Notes: generated by a model from the letters alone, not told the origin. 64,000 nt of DNA from Spodoptera frugiperda (GCF_023101765.2 NC_064236.1:930001-994000), one strand, 5' to 3'. Positions 1 through 35,110 are shown, counted from the stretch's first letter. Made by a program: numbers and translations.

Positions 1-917
1 TTTATCAAATAGTCCTATTAGTCCTTATATTTAGTTATTGAATAGTTAAACTTATACTACTTTTATACAATTGTCAATATATTTTATGTACACTGTACAC
101 TGAGTAAATTGTCTGTGGGTTCATAAAATTTACACTTTTTACATTTATTTAATTTTAGAGAAATGTGTTTTAATTCGTGTCTTCACATTTATTGGTATTA
201 TAAAATTATGTGTGTTGTTGTATGTTCATTCATTCATTCAAGAGCTGGAATAAATTACAGTAAAATTAATTAGGTTTAAAGTGAAGAGTCGATCAAAATT
301 GTAGTATGATTCGTTCTTCTATGTCTTTTATTAAAAAATGTAAATTTAATGACCCATTTCTAAAATTTACTCATTTCTTATCCTTATATTTTAGAAATTA
401 TACACCATAAATATCGAAATTCTTTTTCATTAATATTCTACTTTGTGTTTGTGTCATGTTTTGTATTAATTATCTATTCGTCAATTTACTTACATAAGTA
501 TGGCGTATAATTAATAAAAGTAAATACAAATATATACATGTTCACCTTAGATTAGTGTGTAAAGTTTACCTCGAGTTATCTATAATTATATTCAGGCAAA
601 GAATAGTTAAGTTGAGTACCGACTTTCGTCTCTTTTTAAGTCGATCACTTGTATAATTAGGACCAGTTTATTATTTTTTTTAGTATTAGAAAACGTGTTA
701 GATATTCTACAGAGGAAATAAGTTAGTCCCAAATTCAAGACTTCATAAAACCATTGCATTGCATATGCATTGCAATAAATTAGATTATGACGCAGTTAGT
801 CATAATATTTTTCTTTTTAACTTACTTTATCAGATGAATTATATTCATGTAATGTTTTGTACAAAATAATAAATCGAAATTATCCACTTAAATATACAAA
901 ATCTAAAAAAATCTATT
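1..917 (-). other. Intron sequence of the LDLa gene, left of the retroelement
   Basis: AT-rich, no coding or RNA feature recognised. It is assumed intronic only because the LDLa gene has to continue past the window edge. Confidence 0.4.
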
Positions 918-1556
918 ATGGACGTTAATAAACTTTGGTGGAAAGAGACTCTCACCCAACCCAAAGTAGTTGAAAATGAAACAGGCAAAATAATGTGGGA
1001 AATCCCAATTCACACAGACGTCACAGTAGCACACAATAGACCGGACATAGTATACACAAATAAAACAACCAACACCACATACCTCATTGACATAACAGTA
1101 CCAACCGACTACAACATAGGAGCAAAAGAAATAGAGAAATTGAGTAAATACCACCTCTTAAAGACAGAGATTAGACGCCTTTGGAATACGGAAACGCACG
1201 TTATTCCCATAGTTATTGGAGCCACAGGGGTAGTAGCCAAAAGTCTCAGCAGATACACAGACAAACTAGAATCATCAATAGACACTACAATACTACAAAA
1301 ACAAGCCGCCATTCACACAACAATCATTCTTAGCAAAGTACTAGGAGACACAGTCTTCGTCACAAACATTCCAGAATCCGATGAACTACAGCCATCCCAA
1401 ACACAGACACCACACACCACTCAATCAACCATCACACAAAGCTCACAATCCACAACTGGCATTCAATCTACATCCACACAAAATTCAGAACAACACACAA
1501 ACAGTATTAATACCCAAGAAGTCAGCAGAAGAAGAAGGAGGAGAGCTATAAATTAA
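918..1556 (+). mobile_element. 5'-truncated non-LTR retrotransposon: restriction-like endonuclease domain, copy 1
   Basis: An open frame of 212 codons antisense to, and inside an intron of, the LDLa gene. It matches the C-terminal endonuclease of non-LTR elements that use a PD-(D/E)XK nuclease (R2/R4/Dong-like group): H-N-R-P-D-I-V at residues 39-45, then L-I-D-I-T-V-P at 56-62 (catalytic Asp 58), then the K-L-S-K-Y-H-L-L and P-I-V-I-G-A blocks. The nuclease nicks the target for target-primed reverse transcription. The reverse transcriptase that should lie upstream is missing, as expected of 5' truncation. The tail is Thr/Ser/Gln-rich and ends in six arginines. The ATG is unlikely to be a natural start. 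About 70% identical by hand count to copy 2 at 58308. Clade assignment is tentative. Confidence 0.82.
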
Positions 1557-1665
1557 TAATTAGTAGGGGGCAATGAGCACCGTTTTTCCTGCGGGTCGCG
1601 GGACGCGATGCTCAATTTCACCGGGTCAAACCCGAGAAGGAGAGACCTCCCCACAGACAATATCT
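1557..1665 (+). repeat. Probable 3' UTR of retrotransposon copy 1
   Basis: GC-richer than the flanks and able to fold: GAGCA near 1574 can pair with TGCTC near 1608, with CGCGGG/CGCG blocks between. A structured 3' UTR recognised by the element's own reverse transcriptase is typical of R2-like elements. The exact 3' end and target-site duplication are not evident. Confidence 0.45.
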
Positions 1666-2008
1666 AGTTTTTAAACTGACTTGTGATATCCCGTTTTATC
1701 CGTATTACAAAATCTAATACAAATTATTCTCAGTGGGAACCATTATTTTACTTCTAGTTTGTTAACACGACGCACATGTACATAGTATATATTTACAGTC
1801 GTGCAGGACGTCACAGTTAACATTAAAAGTTACTCAAAAGACGTTCACAGTCTACATTACCGACTTCCAACGTATATGGGAGACTAAGATTATATTATTA
1901 TATATATACCGATATTAGTAAGGAGAGTCCGTTAAATAGGAGTCTGTCCGTTAAGACTATGTTAAGAACAACTTCTAAAGGATTCGCAATCATCATTCGA
2001 TTTCTTAC

Positions 2009-22619
<20,611 letters not shown>

Positions 22620-22800
22620 CTTGCTACTTTTTGTTTTGTATCATCTGTGAGATACGTGTATGCAGTTTTGTTGTCGTCTATAAAAGATATCCAATGTTCA
22701 GAATCAAGTGACGAGTCGCCGGTCGTTTGCCGAACACCACACGGACGGTTCAATCGAAAGGCTCACTTTGACATCGAATGCTTCACCGATACGAAATATT
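22620..22800 (-). promoter_or_regulatory. Probable 5' UTR / proximal promoter of the LDLa gene
   Basis: This is the sequence directly upstream of the start codon on the minus strand. It is less AT-rich than its surroundings around 22700-22790 (several CG dinucleotides), as seen near many insect first exons. A possible 3' splice site (pyrimidine-rich stretch ending CACAG) lies about 30 nt before the ATG, so the UTR may itself be spliced to a distal non-coding exon. I see no clear TATA box or a convincing Inr/DPE pair, and the start site cannot be placed from sequence alone. Confidence 0.3.
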
Positions 22801-25800
22801 GAGTTTACACATTTAATTTTTTAACCCTCTCTTCTCCTATACTTGACGCCTTTGGTAATTGGCTTTGTTTTTTTTTTATTTTACCTTCTGTATACGTGAA
22901 TATTTTCGGTTAATTGGACAAGTGGGTAGGTAGGACCGATCCGCTTGCCATTTTTTGAGGTAATTTGGTTCGCTCGTATTGCACGACGTTCTTTCCAATG
23001 CATGTTGTTGACATTTTGTGTCTTGTTATTGTTAGTGCATTGTTTTGTAATGGAAAAGTTAGTGAACCTCAAATGAACTTCATTTGTCGACTAACGCGAT
23101 AAACTTTTGATAGGTTTCGATCTGAGATGTGTCAATAAATGCCGATGTGGTATATAATGTCATACGTGTTAAAGTTATGATTAAAGTAAAGTAATATTTG
23201 TGTAGTACAACTATTACTTAACGTAGAGTTGATAAAACAAGTGATCGTAATAAAATTAAGAATAGGTACTCCGAGTACCGTCGTCTTGTGAATAAACATG
23301 AACCGGTATTTTGATCAAAGAAAACATGAGTTTACGAGAACATTTTCGAACATAATCTTGCGCACGATCTACGGAAACTTGACATGTGACAATAAAATTT
23401 GACATCGTTTCATCGTTTGATAGGGCGCGCCTCCGTGCGTTTCTACGCTCGATGTACAGTCGTCCATCTTTGTCGTATTCTGTCGATTAAACACGGTTGA
23501 GTGTGCCGGCCACATCTGTCACGATGACAGCTGTCATTAGTTTATAAAACTTTGTTTTTATTGCAGGTCGCGGCGGCCAGGTGAGGCGCTGAGATTTTAT
23601 CCGATTAACCACGGTGAGCACGGTGACTGATTTATAGGAAGGCGCTATGATTGATTTTTACTTAATTACACTCACTTCCTAAGAAAATGTAGAAAAAACT
23701 CTAGATCAAACACGAGTCCGGTTAAAATGTCTATTTTAAACGCCCTTTTAGCGTTTGGACGAAAATAAAAATAGACTATCAAACGTGGAAGTTCCACTTG
23801 TATTAAATGAGTAATCGGCTTAACTGATGAGCTTAGGTTTTATCACCTAAATCGAGATTGTTACCATCCTGCATTTGCCAGTTTTGCCTGTAAAATTGAA
23901 AGAGTACTTTGGGAAATCGGAACTTATGTTGCATTATTGGCAAATTAACATGAGAATTTTGAAGCCACTTATGAACTCTCACATTTTCCGAGAGATACCG
24001 ATCGTATGAAGTCGATTTTATTTGTAAAAATCGATTGTAATGCGATTTAAACGTTTTAAGTGGACAGTAGTAAATCAAATGGACTTGGTAGTAATTTAAA
24101 TGACTGATTTATTATCATAAGTGCAATAAGTTTTAGTTGACATGCATTCAGTATTTGTGTCGTGCAAATATTCTTAACCCTAATCTTATCAATCGATACG
24201 GTATTTAGTTCACTATTAATTGCTTACTACTAACTTTTCTTAACCTGATTATTGTTTACGTCTATTGTTCTACAAACGTTCCTGATAATATTGCAAATTC
24301 AGGTGAAATATGACTTTTAATGTTAAAAGTATCACTTGTAATGTTTTGATCAAACAAAATTATTTGTTTATTTACAACGGTAATGGGAAACAAATATAAG
24401 CGAAAATAAATAAAATTGTACGTAACCACATAGGCTATGGGGCTTTGATTTTTCCATAATGACGTCCCACAAGGTCCTATAATATTTTAGTTAAAGTCAA
24501 TAAAAGTATCTTGATGTCACCCGGCTTACTTTGTGTACACTGCGGCCTACACAAGTTGACACTTACTGTAATCACTTATTGCTTGACTGATGACAACATT
24601 TTAAGGTATTATTGCGTCTATTTATTGGTGAAGGGGTATGCCAGAGTATATTTTAACCGACTTTAATAAAAGGAGGTTCGCAGTTTGACTTGGATATATG
24701 TATTTATGTTTGTGCTCGATTATCTCGCGATAGTTCTCTAAGAAAAGGAGGATCCTCCAGGCTCCAACCAGGCGAGGTGATCGTGTCTGGCGATCTTTCT
24801 TTTCAACAGTTGTTTGTTGGGATTTTCTATCTATGTTTATTAGCATGTAAATTCATGTGATGTAGGATTTATAACGTCATCCCCTGATTTTTTCGTCAAT
24901 CGTCTATGTGCGATTTCTGTCATCTATCATTGGTCATGTCGCCATACTTTTTTACTCAAAACGGATATCAAAAAACTCAACTCCATATATTTTAATTATG
25001 CACATAAATGAATGACATAGTTCTTCTTTTTAGAACACCAATTGTAAAACACTAAGAAATCCCACGATGACATAAAAATAAGATAAAAAATGGCTATGGA
25101 GCGAGTGGGATCCCACGCAAATGTGCGATCACATATGTAACGAATGGTTTGTTTTGATCAACATATTATACAAACATTATTTATTAACCGTGACTTCGTC
25201 CACGTGTGGAGATGAACAAATACCTATATCATTCTCCGGTCTCCTAACTATTAACAGAAACAAAAATCATTGTTGTAACGTGATTGAAAAATGAGTAAAC
25301 AAAATACAATCTCTTTTAATATTTGTTAGGATACCTTTGACCGTTTTAATATCTAAACCAGCCTTTAATATTCTTTTATTTTGTTTTGACTATGATATGC
25401 GTTTTAGTTTTTTTTGGCATTGTTCTTCATTGTTTCTCTGAACTGTCATTCCATTCATTATGTACTTTTTTTACGGTCAGACTGTTACTTATAATGCTAC
25501 AGTCTCTCTTTATCAGATGCATATTGATTGCCTATATAGGCACATCTTAGCAAATAAAATAGCACTAGATTAGCAAGATTTATCTTGAGTTCTGTGGTTA
25601 CTTTGCCAGATTTTTACTGGTTCGGCGTTAGGCCTCATGGTAAGCGATAATGAGACGTATTTACTCGACAATAGTCTGTATTTTTGAATAGCTACGTATG
25701 TTCATAAAAAAAATCTTCATCGGTAATTATGAAAAATCATCTCAAACCACATCTGATGTTTAAATGATAACTTCCGATGATAGAGACGAGAGACATGACG

Positions 25801-28800
25801 TCATGGTCAACCATTTCAAGGTTCCTAAGGATTTGTTCGTTATCAACGTGATAACATACCTCCTAATGACCTAGTGAGATGAGAGTTTTATACCTAACTT
25901 TAGGATGGGTTTTATGATAGGAAAATATATGAAACATGTAATTTATACTTTAAAAGGTGCATTATGATCAACTATGAGATAGGTGGAGATGCGCATTCTT
26001 GTAACATGCTCATAACATGTAACGTTGTTTTATTAACTCTATGTGATTGAGGCGAACCTATGTCATATTAAATGTAACCTGACCCTGTTTTGGGAACCAA
26101 TTAGGGAAGAATTTTCTAATTCTATAATACTTCTATAGATCCGAGAGCAAACCAATCGTCCAATGAATCTATGATAGCAAATTATCGCATACGAGTTTAA
26201 GTCCCTACTTTGGATAATTTTGGGAAATGTATTTGAATTTTTCAGGAATGAAACGGCATAGTCGTGTTCAGTTAGTTCGCTAATGGAGTCTAGACTCCAG
26301 ATGGAGCTATTTTTAAACTATTTTAATCAAAGGTTTTGAAGTAAAAAAATTATATTGAAAATGATTAACTTTAAAACTTTTTATTTTAGTTTTAGTCGTC
26401 GTGTCCCTCAATCTAATTAATATATGAGGATCGATTGTTAAAGAACAATTGAATATGGACAAACAAAAACAGAACGAAGCATTTCTCTTTTTGAATTAAT
26501 AAAATTTTTAATTTCATCTACGAGATGAAAATATGATCTGATAGAGCTCACAGACACCCATCGACATTTTGGAATTAGTTGGGGGAGGTCTATATGTCGC
26601 AGTAGATGTTTTGTGGCTCATAATTTAATTGTTAATGTTGATTTAACAAGAAACTATTTGTTTTTGTTTGTACATCCCGCTATATCTTGTGACTTAGAAC
26701 TACAATAACTATAGTATGGAAAGTGCATTCCCGTGTAATATAGCATTATTTTTAATTGATATGCTATTATCACGATTTATCTATATTGTTGGTTGCCTAA
26801 ACTGTTTCTGGCAATTTTTTATTAAACTTGGCCTCGTTAGGACTAGCTAGAACAGCGACTGTTGCCCAATACTGGGCTTTGTTTTTTTTTGACATTTGAA
26901 GTCTGGGCATCATATAGGGCTTGCTACCAGGTGACAAAGCATATCGTAATAATATTATAAGCACTCTTGTGTTAACAATATTTCAACGTAATCCACTGAT
27001 ACACGTGTAGATGTTTTACAAAAAATCCAAGCCCTTGATGCCGTCTTCATCATCACATCTGGCGATTCTGCTCACGCAGTTATTTTGCTCGTAAGGTATG
27101 TAACTCTTATTTTGCAGTCTGTTTTTTTTAAGACAGACACATGCATAATACGATAGAGATATAATAATATGCATGTGTTTAAAAAATAACGTCCAAAACC
27201 CGAATAAAAATAAACTATTATTCGTCCGTATACTAATATTATAAAACTGAAGAGTACGTTTGATTGTTTGAACAAATTTTCCAATTCACAAAAAAATAGT
27301 GTTATGACTCTAGTTTTTGTAGAAAATAAAAACGGATATTTTTTTGTCATAACAGCAGTCACGATTGATTGCTATAAAAAGAGGGTAGTAAACGGTACAA
27401 ACATTCAAATACACGAGAGGTTTTTGTTATTTTTTTTTTAAATAAATAGTAAAATATAACTACATACTAACTAAACCATTTCATTGTTTGATAAAACTAT
27501 TCCGAACGAACTATTCAATTTAATTATCCATATACTTGTCCCCACTTTCTACCATTTCCCCTTTTTACTACGGATATTCAATTAAGCAGCAACTACAACT
27601 GTAATTTTTCCATAATAATACAATTTTCCGATCGTAAAGTTGTAAATTCAAGGAGAAAATAAAAGGCGAAAATGAAAAAGGCTCGTGAGACCGCAAGGAA
27701 AGTATGTCATGTGACACAACGGGTCCATTTGAGCTGAGGTAGAAGCCTCCTTAATCAGCGGAGTCAGTAAGCTATGGGAACTTCTAAATACATGTCCTTA
27801 GTCCTTACCAATACGGTTCATTATATAACATAATACATAATATTATGTATGCAACTATGTATCAATGAGATTGTAAACTATGCTTCTTCATAGGAAGTAA
27901 CGATAGAATTTCATGGTCGTTCTTTTACAAACCTACAATGAATTTACATTTTGGAATGAGTGTGAGAAATCTATTTAGCTCTTAATCAAAAAGTAGATGT
28001 AAAATAATTACATTTTCTTTTCTTATTTGGATGATAAGAATGAACTTTTTAGCATGCATCGGTGTGTTAACTCAATCTAGTTAAGGATTAATTGAAATCA
28101 ATGCTTTGACTTTGACTATGAAAACTATTGTCAACGAAGGCAAAGAGCGTGACTTGCTATAATCCTTACAATTACATATTTATTTAGATTCCATCAGACT
28201 CTATCATAGCATCAGGTTATATTAGTCTTTAGCGTTTAAAAAGGTTAAGAATATTCGACATCGTGACTGACTAATGTACCTATATAATTAAAATAGTACT
28301 AAAAAGTAAACCTTTAATGAGCGTATAATAATAATTTAATAACTGGATAATAATAAACCAACAGGATTAGTTTTATGTTTTCCATAATTATGTATAATTT
28401 CATAGCAAATCTATGAATAATATTTTTTATGACTTTGGAAACCGGGTTTCTATCATATGACCTATTTTCGTACACCGGTTACAGGTTGATGTTCTTATAT
28501 ACTAGGACAAGATGTTGATAGGTGTGAATTTTATATAATTTCTTGTAAATTTTTTTATTCTTCTAAAGAATTGCTCCAGCCATTACCGAGTTCAGTTACA
28601 TGAGTGACGTACTATGATAGTAACTGTATACTAAGTCCTACTGAACCTGAGTGAGACATTGGAAATTATATTTAGAGATATCACACCCAGAGTGATTTTC
28701 TACCAAAATATTTTATATCAAAAAATCATTATTTTTTAAAGCTTGTGGAAAGTTCATGTGTCGTCTGTACTTTAAGCCTAAGTTAAGCTAAACGTTTAAA

Positions 28801-31800
28801 TCAAACAAACACTTTGATTTTGTTTAATATACTTAGAGGTGTAGATAGTAAACATTAAACATTAAATGAGGTCGTTCGTGCAAAAGTTAAGAGAACGGAA
28901 TTCGTTCTATTGTTTCGTATGTAAAACAGCTAAATGACATAATACTCTATTATCATAAAAGGAGGTTGTGTTTAATGCGCCAACTCATGCGCCGATCATA
29001 TCGGTTTCGTTTGCATTTGTGATTTTATTATAGAAATTTTGATTTAACTGAGTCCTTACATCAGAAAAACGATGAAATCAAATTATCTAAGTACAAAAAA
29101 AATATTTTAATAAAAAAATCTAAATTAAAACAGAACATCACGAGACCACAAGGTCAGTAAATGAGAAGCTCTCAATTAATTTTGACACCAGAATGTCAGG
29201 TAGAAGTAAAAACAGTTCTAAAGCGAGTTCCAGCATTCAGGCCTAGATTTTCAAAGGCATTGAATTACGTTAGAATTGAAGACACGTAACCTCATTAAGG
29301 CACACGGCCGTAACCACATCCCCACTTGCTACAGATTAAATTTGGACAAGCCAAGGCCAGGTACTGCTGTATTTTACCAGCTAAAAGCCGAAAACATGGA
29401 CCTTTCCTTGCAAGCTAGCAAGCAAGAACTTGCCTATAATGTCAGGTTGAGTTTCGGTGGACCAATGTTAAATACCTACATCAGTTTACGGTATTTTTAT
29501 AGGTAACGAAATTTAATAACAGAAACATTGACGTAACTAAGGTTTTGACTTGTACCGTTTGAAATGTCTTAAGCACCATAGAGTTAGACCAGGGACAGGG
29601 TAAGTTGAGGTAAACTAACCATTGAAGTGAATTAAATTAAATCCAACTGTAAGCCCCTGGTTATGTCAAAGTTGTCAACACAGTTGTGGGACTGACGCAG
29701 TGACGAATTGATTCCTGTTTGAATACAGCAAACACGAGCCATTCTGTTATATTGACGACAATGTTAGCGTGTATGTAACATCAACGACGAATTGGTTTCA
29801 ATCGATTAAAAGTGTTAAAAGCATTGAAGACGTAGCCGACGGCTATTGTTGGACAAATGCTGCAAGTCACTGTATGCGTACATAAGAATAGACTTTTAAA
29901 ATTCTAATTTTGTTTATGTATGATGAAACAGGCTGAATGTATAAATTCAATCAATGAACGTTCAATTTTTTGGTCGGCGATTTGTGTTTCAAATTCGGAG
30001 CCACAATTCCATTGGTAGTTTTTGTTAAAGTTAATCAAAACTAGACGTTCCTTCGTAAATCGCTTGGTAACTAACACCTTGGTGCACAAAAGACATTTTT
30101 TCTCAGAAGCTTACAAAGAAAAAGTTAACACTATGGCTGACTGAGCTCCGGTGTTATTTGAACCGGTAACCGCAGCTTAGCAGCTGGTTACTCGACACTA
30201 ACAAAGAGAATTTTGTGTTTTGATGCCTTTCCATTGTTCATCATCTAGCCGTCAGCGAGCGTCAAGTTACGCGGGTAAACACAACTATTTAGATCGTTGA
30301 TTGTGGTCAGTGATTCTGTATGGTTTCTATTACACTGGAGTTAACAAGCCTTGAGAAACATTTGACACCTGACATAATTTATAAGAGAATATCAATGTTG
30401 TTCTTAAGTCTGTTTGCAGTATTTAGATAAGTTTACACGACTGAATAGACTTAATAGCATTGTATCCACCATTACAAAATTACCTAGATTGGACCACGTA
30501 TTTTATTATCTATTATCCTTGATAACGTCCATTTAGAACTTTACTGTCTTTTAGATTTATTGTACTTTGTCTAATTATATACAAATAGGCTTTGCCATAA
30601 ATGTCAAAATATTAAAGTTCACGTAAGTAGTGGTCGTGAGTTATAAAATACAGGGATTATTAATGTTGGTATGTAAGTATGCAACATCATTAAATATCCA
30701 AAGTTTTATTCAAAGAAACATTAACAGTATATTAAGTATGACTCTTTATAATGTCGTTACAAAACAATTAACAATATTAAAATGCGCTTCAGAGAAATAG
30801 AAGGTTAACAATAAAAGACAATCTAAAGAAACGATCCTGTTTCTTTGAATTTACGACTACAACTAAACTTATGTTCGACAAAAAAGCAATAACAGCTCAA
30901 GTTGAGTGCGCCATCTTTGTTTAAAAAACAGAAAAGCGAGCACCCGATCGTATTCCATTACAAACGCAGAACAAAAAACAATTTACAAAACTAATCTGAA
31001 TTTCTAAATATTAAACTCATTAATGTTTGGTGGAATGGTAAATTATTGTCGATCGGCAACCAAACTGCCTCAGTACGAACCAACAGTTTGACAAAAACTA
31101 ACATTGCGGGACACTTATTTAGAAACTGATATTAATTTGAACGAGGCCATGGCTCGCGTGCTTCGCTCTGCTTCGATGTTCCTGTGCCTCGATTTAAACG
31201 CATTAGCGACAAACCAGCTAATGTTCGCCTTTGTGACACATCTACCGTCACATTAGGCTCGTTATGACAACTACTGAGTGTAATGAACACACTTCCGAAA
31301 TTATCAGAAATGTAATTTGTTGCGTCTAAATTAAATGTACGTCAATTAAGTAGTATAAAGTTGGTAAAAGCGTGGATTGCATCAAATGAATTGGTTTAGT
31401 AAAGTTGTTGCACCTCCTGTGTCTTTGATAAAATCGCTTTGTTTCAACTTTTGGACAACGAAAGAGAATATTATAGTTGTTATTTATGCAAATCTGGGCA
31501 ACAGCACGACATCGATGCCGTCCTTTGGGGAACTTCTTTGCCTAATGTTCACGACTAACTTGTACCGATCAATTTGCTTTATTTTTACGTCATAAAGTTC
31601 GGAGACGATTTTCATTGTACACGAGAACTTAGTAACTGAAATATTCTGATGAATTGATATCTGTCAGCGTGTTTGTTCATAAAGAAATGTTTTCCGAAAC
31701 TACGACCAATAGGTACGTGTAGTAAGTCATTTCTTTTAGAATCTAGTAAATAATGGGTGACAACACAAAACTAATATAGAATTATATTTGGTTCACTTTA

Positions 31801-33314
31801 TATTAATTAGCACCTACATAAAGAATACAAAGCCTTTTTGGAAACGATTTTTTTTAAACAAAGAGCGATTGATTTGTTTTAAACAAAGAGCAAATTTCGA
31901 TAATAGAGCTTTTATTAAAAATGGAGAATGTAGTGCATGTGTTGTCATAACGTTTTGTAATTCGTACCTACACGTTTTATATTCGAATTAAAAATACCTG
32001 ACAGCTTTAGAGAAAGCGTGGCTCTTGTAATACGATCAAAGAATATTAGCTTTCATACAGACAATATACCCAGGTACATATCTACATACATAAATGTATG
32101 TTTCTGTCTGACCATTCCCAATGTTTTTTTTTGTATGTCCAAAACAGCCGGGTGAAGTCGTGAGAATATTATTTTTCAGTTTTCACGAAATATTTTATAA
32201 ATAATTATGTTAAAAAAATCCATTACATCGGATTTTAAAATACAATGTTTTTACGTACAGATACGCAAAAAAGTACAAAACTAAAAAAATATATTTCCCG
32301 GTTTGAACTGAAACATAAAATTTTATCAATTTCACCAATTTTATATTAAAAGTATTAAAACTAACGGACCTTGCGACTCGCGATTATAAAAAAAAAACTC
32401 GCTATCGCGCAAATGAACATACGAATAAAAATTTACCAATTTTATTTTCACGTAAAAATATTTTATGTGCCTACACTTACAAAGCCTATTGACTACATAA
32501 TAAATAGGAAACATTTGAAATCTCATCACGAATTTGCCAGACAAGCAAATTTTCCACTGAAGACCGCCACACATTTCGAGTACCTACCTAACTGAAACTT
32601 GTTCCATATTCTAGTTCAAAGGACTCCGTAGCCTTTTTAATTCAAATCATCCCGAAGCTTAGGCAGGGGACACACTCAATCGAACTTGTTGTGACGTACC
32701 TGAGAAGTTCACAGTCTCAGTAACCGACACCTTTTGTTTTGTCATTTGAGACGGTCGACTTGGCGACTATAATAAACTTCGCCTGGTTACTGGCTACAAG
32801 TTTGGTATTGTACTCTAAGCTTTAGTTTATAGTTCGGTGGAATGAGCGTTACTTGGCTTATGCGGAACGTTTCCTTATCGGACTTTTGGTTACTGTTTAA
32901 CACTATTTAAGTTAACGTATTTTTTACCCAACTATACCTAGTGCAAATGAGAGTAATGGGTTCAACAGTCTTATGTATGTTAGATTCAGGTACAATTTTT
33001 CCTCATTAAAATAAACATAATAGTTCTATTGTAGTTTTACAAAAAATGCAGTTTTACTATTCGCCATTTATGCTCAACACAAAGCCTCACCAAAAGGGTT
33101 TTCACGACCTTCACAAAGAACCCTAATTTAGTACAGATATGCGCGGTTTAAATTGTGAGCGTGTTAACTCGCTTTCGTCAACTTTAGTCGTTTACTTAAC
33201 TAAGCAACTTTAACACTACTAATATGGGGGTACTTTCTAAAATATTTACTTGACACATTTTAATCTGGATAAAAAAAGTTGTTTGTCTGGAAAAATCTGG
33301 AATAGGTTGCTTAT

Positions 33315-33407
33315 GGGCAGACGTGCTCCATTCGTAGGCCACATCATCACTTACCATCAGGCGAGATAGCGGCCAAACGTCGGCCCATTTAACATAAAAA
33401 AAAAATC
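33315..33407 (+). repeat. Dispersed repeat remnant ending in an A-run
   Basis: CACTTACCATCAGGCGAGATAGCGG followed within 40 bases by a poly(A) stretch resembles the 3' tails of lepidopteran non-LTR elements. Recognised by motif only; the family is not assigned. Confidence 0.4.
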
Positions 33408-34261
33408 TGTGAACTTAATACGTTCTCTTTTACAATAAGGCTTATTTTTCTACTGATCTAAATTATTTATTAAGCACCAGTGAATAGCTTAAGTTGATAA
33501 ATACTTAAGTAATATAAATGAGAAGTAGTTAGTTACAATATTCATTCAAGGTGCAAGTTTCAAACTGTGTGCACAGCTCTATGGAAACTTTCTTTGTAAT
33601 GCTGCGAAGTTCTTGTCTTGTGTCGTCGCGTAGTCGTCGCGTAATCGTTGCGTACCCGCCTCTTAAACGTAACAATACAATACGTCTAACAAGTTACTTC
33701 TTATACGCTGCGTTGACTAGACAATGCATTTGCAATGCGGTATCTTCTATAATTATACATATGTATTGTAGAGAGAAGATTTGATGATTGCTTTGCATTG
33801 AATAGACTCCTAAACTGGGATAGAATTTAATAATTATATCTTCACATGAAAGCGTTTTGTTTTAGCTAGTAGCACGGTTTAATTTATCTAAATGTTTTAA
33901 CAAAATCTCAAAATGTTTGTTGAACAACTACATCGATAGTTTACATGAAATATAAATATTATTTTCCCATTTACATAAATCTATCGATCATATAAATTAA
34001 TGTTAGTGGGTTTTACCCATGCATGTGTGCAGTGCAAATGTTCGACTGACGCCCACGCGGCCACTGAGCCATAAATGATACCATAAGTAGGCAACTATAC
34101 CTAATACACAGATATCTTAACTCGGAGCTATGTAGGCGATATATTTAATCTTAAACACATTAGAGGAATGTACTGTCGCTTTCAAAGAACTATCGCATCG
34201 ATATGGATAGAGAATTGTTTGTATTTACATCAAAATACATGAGTAGCCGATAATAATTTAC

Positions 34262-34450
34262 TACTAGAGACTATGGGCTTCTTGACCACGTAAAAGTGGT
34301 TTTCTATCTCCTCCATGATTAGCAGAAGAAGAAAAGAGTTCAGATTTATCAGAGAACGCTGTTGTCTGGTCTCTGTCACTTGCTGCTAAAAGAAATAGGC
34401 CCTATCCCTATTTCTATATGTTTTACTCTACCAACTACCAATGCATTGTA
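34262..34450 (+). repeat. Second copy of the 17.7-kb dispersed repeat
   Basis: Shares TTCAGATTTATCAGAGAAC and a following GCTG(T/C)TG block with 17780-17815. Upstream homology is weak, so both are old and divergent copies. No coding potential. Confidence 0.4.
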
Positions 34451-34965
34451 TTCTGCTATCACCATACTCATTTGTTTTAAATTGTCTTCGATCTTTTCTT
34501 CACTTAGCATCAGCTGTATGCATTAATCTCAATTATCATCTCTGCGTCTCTATAAGGTTAGGTATATTATGTTCAAAGCTCAAATTAAGTCCGCTTTAAA
34601 CGCTATATTCTGTCATATACATAAAGTTTTAAATAAACCAATATTATTTTTGATCACCAATTAAAATCAAGTCACGTTTCTTACATCATTACGTACAATG
34701 GAAATCGTATCGTAAGGGCAAAAGAATAAAGTTCACGTGTCGAGATAAGGCTGACAATAATATTGAGCACAAGTTTCTGTGTGGTGTACACTTAATTTTA
34801 TTGTTATGCAATAAAAACATAACCTATTGGTTATCAGAAGATTTTTGTAAAAAATAAACTTTACCTATTATAATGAAAATATCCGTTGTCGAATTTAAAA
34901 TTGACATAGAATGATAATCAGCTACGTATCATATTTTTTGTAAATTTCATAAAAAAGCAACGTCG

Positions 34966-35110
34966 CACCTTTTATCCCCGATGGGGTAAGCAGAGGTGCT
35001 CATTACGGCACGTAATGCCGCTATACAATGTACACCCACTTTTCACCATTTGTGTTATATGTCCCATGTAATAGACAGTAAGCATATTGCCATATACTGG
35101 ACACAATTTC
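34966..35110 (+). repeat. Dispersed repeat with ATTACGGCACGTAATGCCG core
   Basis: A GC-richer block beginning TTTTATCCCCGATGGGGTAAG and containing an ATTACGGCACGTAAT inverted motif, then CACCCACTTTTCACCATTTG. It resembles a repeat seen in many noctuid sequences (from memory, not checked). Another GGGGTAGGCAGAG phrase occurs near 45822. No protein is encoded. Confidence 0.4.

Larger units (their letters stand above)
22801..34960. other. Non-coding sequence upstream of the LDLa gene start
   Basis: About 12 kb of AT-rich sequence. I see no splice-flanked coding exon, RNA gene or intact transposon. Open frames here are short (under about 100 codons), often low-complexity and not recognised. Possible repeat remnants: 30130-30190 (minus-strand GGTTCAAATAA resembles a SINE B box), 33315-33407 and about 34262-34450. 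A short splice-flanked segment at 23567-23580 is reported among the findings. It may be intergenic or a distal 5' UTR intron. Confidence 0.5.

Noticed and set aside
29276..29506. 76-codon plus-strand frame
   Set aside because: No known motif, no splice or promoter context, and length within chance for 64 kb.
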